This document shows positions 4,682 to 8,647 of a stretch of DNA of 8,647 bases, piece after piece. Under the pieces are notes generated by a model that was given only the letters and a program-made list of their open reading frames with translations, was not told the DNA's origin and did not search any database. The stretch's first letter is position 1; every line of letters begins with the position of its first letter. The stretch is taken from contig JAFVHC010000042.1 in the NCBI GenBank assembly GCA_017474705.1, forward strand, positions 1 to 8,647, given 5' to 3'. The translations under genes were made by a program, and so were the position numbers. The DNA comes from Bacillota bacterium (GTDB lineage: Bacteria > Bacillota > Clostridia > Lachnospirales > Bianqueaceae).

Positions 4682-5524
4682 ATGGCCATCAAAACATACA
4701 AGCCATATACCCCTTCCCGGAGAAATATGACCGGTTCCGCTTTCACGGAGATCACCAAGAAAGAGCCGGAAAAATCTCTCCTTGTTCGGGGTAAGAATAC
4801 AGCCGGACGCAACAGCTACGGCAAGATCACCGTTCGTCATCATGGCGGCGGCCACAAGAACATCTACCGCATCATCGATTTCAAGAGAAATGACAAAGAC
4901 GGTATCCCCGCAAAGGTCATCGGCATCGAATATGATCCGAACCGCAGCGCCAACATCGCTCTGCTGGCTTACGCCGACGGCGAGAAGCGTTACATCATCG
5001 CTCCGGAAGGCCTGAAGGACGGCGACACAGTCGTCAATGGTCCGCAGGCTGAGATCCGCACCGGCAACTGCCTGCCGCTGCGCAACATCCCGATCGGCGC
5101 GAACATCCACTGCATCGAACTGCTGCCTGGCAAGGGCGCCCAGATGGTCCGCTCCGCCGGCAACGGCGCGCAGCTGATGGCTAAAGAAGGTAAATACGCG
5201 ACCCTGCGTCTGCCCTCCGGCGAAATGCGCATGGTCCCGATCGACTGCCGCGCGGCCATCGGTGTCGTAGGCAATGGCGATCACGAACTGATCAAGATCG
5301 GTAAAGCCGGTCGTAAGCGTCACATGGGTATCCGTCCTACCGTCCGCGGTTCCGTTATGAACCCGAATGACCATCCGCATGGTGGTGGTGAAGGCCGCGC
5401 ACCTGTCGGCCGTCCGAGCCCGATGACACCTTGGGGCAAGCCGGCGATGGGTATGAAGACCCGCAAGAAGAATAAGCATTCGAACAAGTACATCGTCCGC
5501 TCCCGCGCGATGAACAAGAAGTAA
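4682..5524 (+). CDS. rplB: 50S ribosomal protein L2 (uL2)
   Basis: L2 is a 23S rRNA binder needed for subunit joining and close to the peptidyl-transferase centre. The 280 residues (family ~275) start MAIKTYKPYTPSRRNMTGSA. The conserved VRHHGGGHKNIYR block is at 51-63, and the highly conserved HPHGGGEGRAPVGR at 231-244 holds the histidine equivalent to the functionally critical His229 of E. coli. The Lys/Arg-rich tail (258-280) fits the usual C-terminal extension. ATG 4682 follows AAGGAG (4666-4671) by 10 nt. The TAA stop is 17 nt before rpsS. Confidence 0.98.
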   Translation: MAIKTYKPYTPSRRNMTGSAFTEITKKEPEKSLLVRGKNTAGRNSYGKITVRHHGGGHKNIYRIIDFKRNDKDGIPAKVIGIEYDPNRSANIALLAYADGEKRYIIAPEGLKDGDTVVNGPQAEIRTGNCLPLRNIPIGANIHCIELLPGKGAQMVRSAGNGAQLMAKEGKYATLRLPSGEMRMVPIDCRAAIGVVGNGDHELIKIGKAGRKRHMGIRPTVRGSVMNPNDHPHGGGEGRAPVGRPSPMTPWGKPAMGMKTRKKNKHSNKYIVRSRAMNKK

Positions 5525-5541
5525 TAAGGAGGACATCATAA

Positions 5542-5820
5542 ATGGCACGTTCCTTAAAAAAGGGTCCGTTCGCGGATGAGCATTTATTGAAAAAAGTTGA
5601 CGCTATGAACGCGTCCGGTGATAAAGCGGTCATCAGGACCTGGTCCCGCCGTTCCACCATTTTCCCGTCCTTTGTCGGTCATACCTTTGCCGTACATGAT
5701 GGAAGAAAGCATGTTCCGGTCTATGTCACTGAAGACATGGTCGGCCATAAGCTGGGCGAGTTCGTCCTGACGCGTACCTATCGCGGTCATGGTAAGGACG
5801 AGAAGAAGGGTAAGCGTTAA
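5542..5820 (+). CDS. rpsS: 30S ribosomal protein S19 (uS19)
   Basis: S19 lies in the 30S head next to S13 and near the A-site finger of 23S rRNA. It has 92 residues, the expected length, starting MARSLKKGPFADEHLLKKVD. Conserved features are TWSRRSTIFPSFVGHTFAVH, the GRKHVPVYVTEDMVGHKLGEF block and a basic C-terminus (GHGKDEKKGKR). ATG 5542 has AAGGAGG (5526-5532) 9 nt upstream. The rplV gene follows after 20 nt. Confidence 0.98.
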   Translation: MARSLKKGPFADEHLLKKVDAMNASGDKAVIRTWSRRSTIFPSFVGHTFAVHDGRKHVPVYVTEDMVGHKLGEFVLTRTYRGHGKDEKKGKR

Positions 5821-5840
5821 GGTTAAGGAGGACATAGAAC

Positions 5841-6239
5841 ATGGCTCAGTCAAGAAGTCAATTTAAGAGAGAGCGTAATGCTCAGAAAGACACCAGACCC
5901 AGAGCGAAGGTCACCTATGCACGGATCAATCCTCTGAAGGCTAAGATCGTTCTGGATACCATAAAGGGTAAAGACGTCGCGACGGCAGCTGCGATCCTGG
6001 CAGCTACGCCCCGTGAAGGCGCCCGCATCATCAGCAAGGTGCTGGATTCCGCAGTTGCGAACGCGGAGTACGCGGCGACCGAGCGTGATATGGATATCGA
6101 TGTTTCCAAACTGTATGTGCAGGAAGCTTTTGCTAATCAGGGCACGACCCTGAAGCGGATCGTTCCGAGAGCCCAGGGCCGCGCGGACCGCATCTTGAAA
6201 AAGACCAGCCATATCACGATTATTCTGAACGAGAGATAA
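5841..6239 (+). CDS. rplV: 50S ribosomal protein L22 (uL22) with N-terminal extension
   Basis: L22 spans the 50S and its beta-hairpin lines the exit tunnel, where macrolide-resistance changes occur. The 132 residues exceed the usual ~110-115. The core begins around residue 21 (RAKVTYARINPLKAKIVLD) and is preceded by a charged, basic stretch, MAQSRSQFKRERNAQKD. The segment ATERDMDIDVSKLYV (79-93) is also longer than in B. subtilis. The tunnel hairpin reads GTTLKRIVPRAQGRADRILK (101-120), ending KTSHITIIL, all normal. The start at 5841 is set by AAGGAGG (5825-5831), 9 nt upstream. No in-frame Met nearer the core was seen, so the extension is probably real. rpsC begins 11 nt after the stop. Confidence 0.96.
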   Translation: MAQSRSQFKRERNAQKDTRPRAKVTYARINPLKAKIVLDTIKGKDVATAAAILAATPREGARIISKVLDSAVANAEYAATERDMDIDVSKLYVQEAFANQGTTLKRIVPRAQGRADRILKKTSHITIILNER

Positions 6240-6250
6240 GGAGGAAGTTC

Positions 6251-6910
6251 ATGGGTCAGAAGGTTAATCCGCACGGTTTCCGTGTTGGAGTTATTAAAGA
6301 TTGGGATTCCAAGTGGTTCGCTGACAGCAAGAGCTTCGGCGACACTCTGGTCGAAGATCATAAGATCCGTAATTATCTGAAAGAGAACCTGTATGCAGCC
6401 GGCATCTCCCGCGTCGATATCGAGCGCGCGGTCAGCCGCATCAAGATCACGATCTTCACCGCAAAGCCGGGCGTTGTCATCGGTAAGGGCGGCGCTGCCA
6501 TCGAGATCCTCAAGGCCAAGGTCCAGGCCCTGACCAACGCGAAGGTATCTCTGAACATCATGGAAGTAAAGCGTCCTGAACTGGATGCACAGCTGGTTGC
6601 GGAAAACATCGCCGGTCAGCTGGAGAACCGCGTATCCTTCCGTCGTGCCATGAAGCAGGCCATGGGCCGCACCATGCGCGCCGGCGCCAAGGGCATCAAG
6701 GCCACCTGTGCCGGTCGTCTCGGCGGTGCTGAGATCGCTCGTGCCGAGTCTTACACCGACGGTACCATTCCGCTGCAGACTCTGCGCGCCAACATCGATT
6801 ATGGTTTCGCAGAAGCGAACACCGCTTATGGCAAGATCGGTGTCAAGACCTGGATCAATCATGGAGAAGTTCTTCCTACGAAGGCTAACAAGGAAGGGAG
6901 AGTCCGCTAA
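6251..6910 (+). CDS. rpsC: 30S ribosomal protein S3 (uS3)
   Basis: S3 forms part of the mRNA entry channel and contributes to mRNA unwinding. The 219 residues match the family. It starts MGQKVNPHGFRVGVIKDWDS. The KH domain has its GxxG signature as GKGG at residues 78-81 (PGVVIGKGGAAIEILKAKV). The C-terminal domain carries RAMKQAMGRTMRAGAKGIK and the GRLGGAEIAR motif, ending with KTWINHGEVLP. AAGGAGG at 6238-6244 overlaps the rplV stop and is 6 nt from ATG 6251. The final TAA overlaps the rplP ATG by one base. Confidence 0.98.
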   Translation: MGQKVNPHGFRVGVIKDWDSKWFADSKSFGDTLVEDHKIRNYLKENLYAAGISRVDIERAVSRIKITIFTAKPGVVIGKGGAAIEILKAKVQALTNAKVSLNIMEVKRPELDAQLVAENIAGQLENRVSFRRAMKQAMGRTMRAGAKGIKATCAGRLGGAEIARAESYTDGTIPLQTLRANIDYGFAEANTAYGKIGVKTWINHGEVLPTKANKEGRVR

Positions 6911-7350
6911 TGTTAATGCCGAAGAGAGTCAAACATCGTAAGCAGTTCCGCGGCAACATGGCCGGCAAGGCCCTGCGCGGCAACCGCGTTACGTATGGTG
7001 AATATGGTCTGGTTTCTCAGGATCCCGCATGGATCAATGCCAGACAGATCGAATCTGCTCGTGTTGCTATGACCCGTTACGTCCGCCGCGGCGGTCAGGT
7101 ATGGATCAAGATCTTCCCCGACAAGCCGGTTACGCAGAGACCTGCCGGTATCCGAATGGGTAAAGGTAAAGGTACTCCTGAGTATTGGGTAGCCGTTGTC
7201 AAGCCGGGCCGCGTTCTGTTTGAGATCGCCGGTGTTCCGGAAGATGTTGCCCGTGAAGCGCTTCGTCTGGCTATGCACAAGCTGCCGGTCCGCTGCAAGA
7301 TCGTCTCCAAAGCCGATCTGGACGCACAGCTCGATGCCCAGGAAGCCTGA
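6910..7350 (+). CDS. rplP: 50S ribosomal protein L16 (uL16)
   Basis: L16 is a late-assembly protein beside the A-site tRNA. The 146 residues begin MLMPKRVKHRKQFRG, as in other Firmicutes L16 (MLLPKRVKYR). Conserved features are the WINARQIESARVAMTRYVRR helix, KIFPDKPVTQRP, the RMGKGKG loop (82-88), and the VKPGRVLFEIAGV strand followed by AREALRLAMHKLP. ATG 6910 shares its A with the rpsC stop and has a purine-rich AAGGAAGGGAG (6890-6900). A second in-frame ATG at 6916 is less likely. The TGA stop sits in the loop of a small hairpin before rpmC. Confidence 0.97.
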   Translation: MLMPKRVKHRKQFRGNMAGKALRGNRVTYGEYGLVSQDPAWINARQIESARVAMTRYVRRGGQVWIKIFPDKPVTQRPAGIRMGKGKGTPEYWVAVVKPGRVLFEIAGVPEDVAREALRLAMHKLPVRCKIVSKADLDAQLDAQEA

Positions 7351-7358
7351 TCCGGCTT
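7343..7358 (+). other. Hairpin spanning the rplP stop codon
   Basis: AAGCC (7343-7347) pairs with GGCTT (7354-7358) around the loop TGATCC, which begins with the stop codon. It closely resembles the rplC stop hairpin. The stem is only 5 bp and no T-run follows. Confidence 0.4.
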
Positions 7359-7365
7359 ATGAATA

Positions 7366-7376
7366 GAGGATGGTGA
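7366..7376 (+). promoter_or_regulatory. Ribosome binding site favouring the TTG start of rpmC
   Basis: GAGGATGGTGA contains GGTGA (7372-7376), complementary to the 16S tail, 5 nt before TTG 7382. For the alternative ATG at 7370 the GAGG would directly touch the start codon, which is too close to function. Confidence 0.55.
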
Positions 7377-7381
7377 ATCAA

Positions 7382-7582
7382 TTGAAAAAGTCCAATTATT
7401 TAGATGAATTAAAAGTCAAGAATTCGGAGCAGTTGGAAATGGAACTGGTTTCCGCTAAAAAAGAACTTTTCAATCTCCGCTTTCAGAATGCCACCAACCA
7501 GTTGAACAACACGGCCCGGATCAAAGAAGTGCGCAAGAACATTGCCCGCATCCAGACCGTATTGAAGCAGAAGGCAGAATAA
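7382..7582 (+). CDS. rpmC: 50S ribosomal protein L29 (uL29)
   Basis: L29 is a small helical protein at the tunnel exit, next to L23. From TTG 7382 it is 66 residues (family 65-70). It reads MKKSNYLDELKVKNSEQLEM, then the family core KKELFNLRFQNATNQLNNTA and RIKEVRKNIARIQTVL, consistent with two antiparallel helices. An in-frame ATG at 7370 would add four residues (MVNQ) and is the start an automatic caller may prefer. The spacing of the binding site argues for TTG. The stop TAA overlaps the next AAGGAGG. Confidence 0.93.
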   Translation: MKKSNYLDELKVKNSEQLEMELVSAKKELFNLRFQNATNQLNNTARIKEVRKNIARIQTVLKQKAE

Positions 7583-7596
7583 GGAGGCAGGTCACG

Positions 7597-7851
7597 ATGG
7601 AAAGAAATTTGAGAAAAACAATGGTCGGTATTGTTTCCAGCGATAAGATGGACAAGACGATCGTCGTGTCTGTAGTCGATAACGTAAAGCATCCGAAGTA
7701 CGGCAAGATCGTTAAGAGCACTTACAAGCTGAAGGCTCACGACGAGAACAACGAGTGCCATACCGGTGACCGCGTTCGTGTCATGGAGACCCGTCCGCTG
7801 TCCAAAGACAAGAGATGGCGCGTCGTTGAGATCATTGAGAGAGCGAAATAA
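7597..7851 (+). CDS. rpsQ: 30S ribosomal protein S17 (uS17)
   Basis: S17 is an OB-fold primary binder of the 5' domain of 16S rRNA. It has 84 residues, the normal length. It starts MERNLRKTMVGIVSSDKMDK, followed by TIVVSVVDNVKHPKYGKIVK. The GDRVRVMETRPLSKDKRWRV motif typical of S17 is at about residues 57-76. AAGGAGG (7581-7587) overlaps the rpmC stop and lies 9 nt before ATG 7597. Confidence 0.98.
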   Translation: MERNLRKTMVGIVSSDKMDKTIVVSVVDNVKHPKYGKIVKSTYKLKAHDENNECHTGDRVRVMETRPLSKDKRWRVVEIIERAK

Positions 7852-7869
7852 TTTAGGAGGATTACCGTT

Positions 7870-8238
7870 ATGATACAGACTGAAAGCAGACTGAAAGTCG
7901 CTGATAACACCGGCGCCAAAGAGCTGCTCTGCATCCATGTCATGGGTGGCTCCACACGCAGATATGCACATGTCGGTGATGTCATTATCGCTGCCGTTAA
8001 AAATGCAACACCAGGCGGCGTTGTAAAGAAGGGCGACGTTGTCAAGGCCGTTGTCGTCAGAACGACCTATCCCGTACGCCGTAAAGACGGTTCCTACATT
8101 CGCTTCGACGATAATGCAGCCGTCATCATCAATGATGATCAGAACCCGAAGGGAACTCGTATTTTTGGTCCGGTAGCCCGTGAGCTGCGTGCCAAGAAGT
8201 ACATGAAGATCCTCTCTTTGGCTCCTGAGGTACTGTAA
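7870..8238 (+). CDS. rplN: 50S ribosomal protein L14 (uL14)
   Basis: L14 lies at the subunit interface, contacts 16S rRNA helix 14, and is the binding site of the silencing factor RsfS. Its 122 residues are the standard length. It starts MIQTESRLKVADNTGAKELL. Conserved features are GGSTRRYAHVGDVIIAAVK, VKKGDVVKAVVVRT, RFDDNAAVIINDDQNPKGTR and IFGPVARELR. TAGGAGG (7854-7860) lies 9 nt before ATG 7870. By gene order this is the first gene of the classical spc operon. No promoter is visible in the 18-nt gap, so it is transcribed with the S10 genes. Confidence 0.98.
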   Translation: MIQTESRLKVADNTGAKELLCIHVMGGSTRRYAHVGDVIIAAVKNATPGGVVKKGDVVKAVVVRTTYPVRRKDGSYIRFDDNAAVIINDDQNPKGTRIFGPVARELRAKKYMKILSLAPEVL

Positions 8239-8251
8239 GAGGGAGTAAGCT

Positions 8252-8587
8252 ATGGCAAAGATGAAAATCAAAAAAGGCGACACCGTACGTGTGATCGCCG
8301 GCAAAGATAAAGGCAAAGAAGGCAAGGTCCTGGTAGTCGACCACAAGAACGAGCGCGTCATCGTCGAAGGTGCCAACATGGCCACCAAGCACGTACGTTC
8401 TCAGAACGGCCTTGGCCAGTCCGGTATCATCCATCAGGAAGCGCCGATCCATATTTCCAACGTCATGCTGCTGCATGATGGTCAGCCGACCCGTGTGGGA
8501 ATCAAGGAAGAAGTCAAGACTGTTGATGGAAAACAGGTTACTGTCAGAACACGGTTTGCCAAGAAAACCGGCGAAGCGATCGACTAA
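8252..8587 (+). CDS. rplX: 50S ribosomal protein L24 (uL24)
   Basis: L24 initiates 50S assembly by binding domain I of 23S rRNA. The 111 residues contain the KOW motif at the N-terminus (KIKKGDTVRVIAGKDKGKEG, residues 5-24, into KVLVVD). The L24 block SNVMLLHDGQPTRVG and the terminal FAKKTGEAID follow. AGAGGGAG (8238-8245) lies 6 nt before ATG 8252. The stop is 16 nt before rplE. Confidence 0.97.
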   Translation: MAKMKIKKGDTVRVIAGKDKGKEGKVLVVDHKNERVIVEGANMATKHVRSQNGLGQSGIIHQEAPIHISNVMLLHDGQPTRVGIKEEVKTVDGKQVTVRTRFAKKTGEAID

Positions 8588-8603
8588 GCGGGAGGCATAG
8601 ATA

Positions 8604-8647
8604 ATGGCAAATAGATTCAAAGAAATGTACACGAACGAGATCGTCCC
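8604..8647 (+). CDS. rplE: 50S ribosomal protein L5 (uL5), first 14 codons (3' end outside window)
   Basis: ATG 8604, 8 nt after GGGAGG (8590-8595), opens a frame reading MANRFKEMYTNEIV to the window edge. This resembles the L5 start in Bacillota (M-NRLKEKYNKEI), and L5 is the expected gene after rplX in the spc cluster. L5 binds 5S rRNA in the central protuberance. Only the start is visible, so the call rests on this short match plus gene order. Confidence 0.9.
   Translation, partial: MANRFKEMYTNEIV

Overview
The window is a ribosomal-protein locus of a low-to-medium GC Gram-positive bacterium. It holds the 3' end of the elongation factor Tu gene and then most of the S10-spc ribosomal protein cluster. 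Strong AAGGAGG-type ribosome binding sites, TTG starts, the tuf-then-S10 order and the protein sequences all point to Bacillota. The look of L2 and the other proteins suggests the Erysipelotrichia, but that is recognition from memory, not a search. TGA is used as a stop at the ends of the exporter, rpsJ, rplC and rplP genes, so this is not the Mycoplasma code.

Layout. Positions 1-525 are the last 174 codons of tuf, followed by a strong intrinsic terminator (546-577). Positions 578-973 are non-coding and hold five related hairpin units spaced about 52 nt apart (621-918). Two small genes follow: a COG2426-type membrane protein (974-1477) and a GNAT-fold acetyltransferase (1489-2040). Positions 2041-2157 are AT-rich and non-coding. 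A 13-bp hairpin (2158-2196) then ends the upstream unit, and the promoter of the S10 operon (-35 TTGCAA, -10 TATAAT) is embedded in and just after it. A leader of about 280 nt (2211-2493) with mutually exclusive helices precedes rpsJ.

From 2494 to the end, the ribosomal genes run on the + strand in the usual order: rpsJ, rplC, rplD, rplW, rplB, rpsS, rplV, rpsC, rplP, rpmC, rpsQ, rplN, rplX and the first 14 codons of rplE. Most are separated by under 30 nt or overlap by one base, each with its own ribosome binding site, so they form one co-transcribed unit feeding ribosome assembly. Exceptions to tight packing are a 201-nt structured gap between rpsJ and rplC, and shorter hairpin-bearing gaps at rplC/rplD, rplW/rplB and rplP/rpmC.

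The main anomalies are: (1) rplD is broken by one missing base after codon 56, although the two parts join into a full-length 207-residue L4; (2) the covarying, roughly helically phased hairpin array after tuf; (3) the multi-helix S10 leader; (4) the structured rpsJ-rplC gap. The ribosomal proteins themselves look ordinary. All structures were folded by eye and no search was run.
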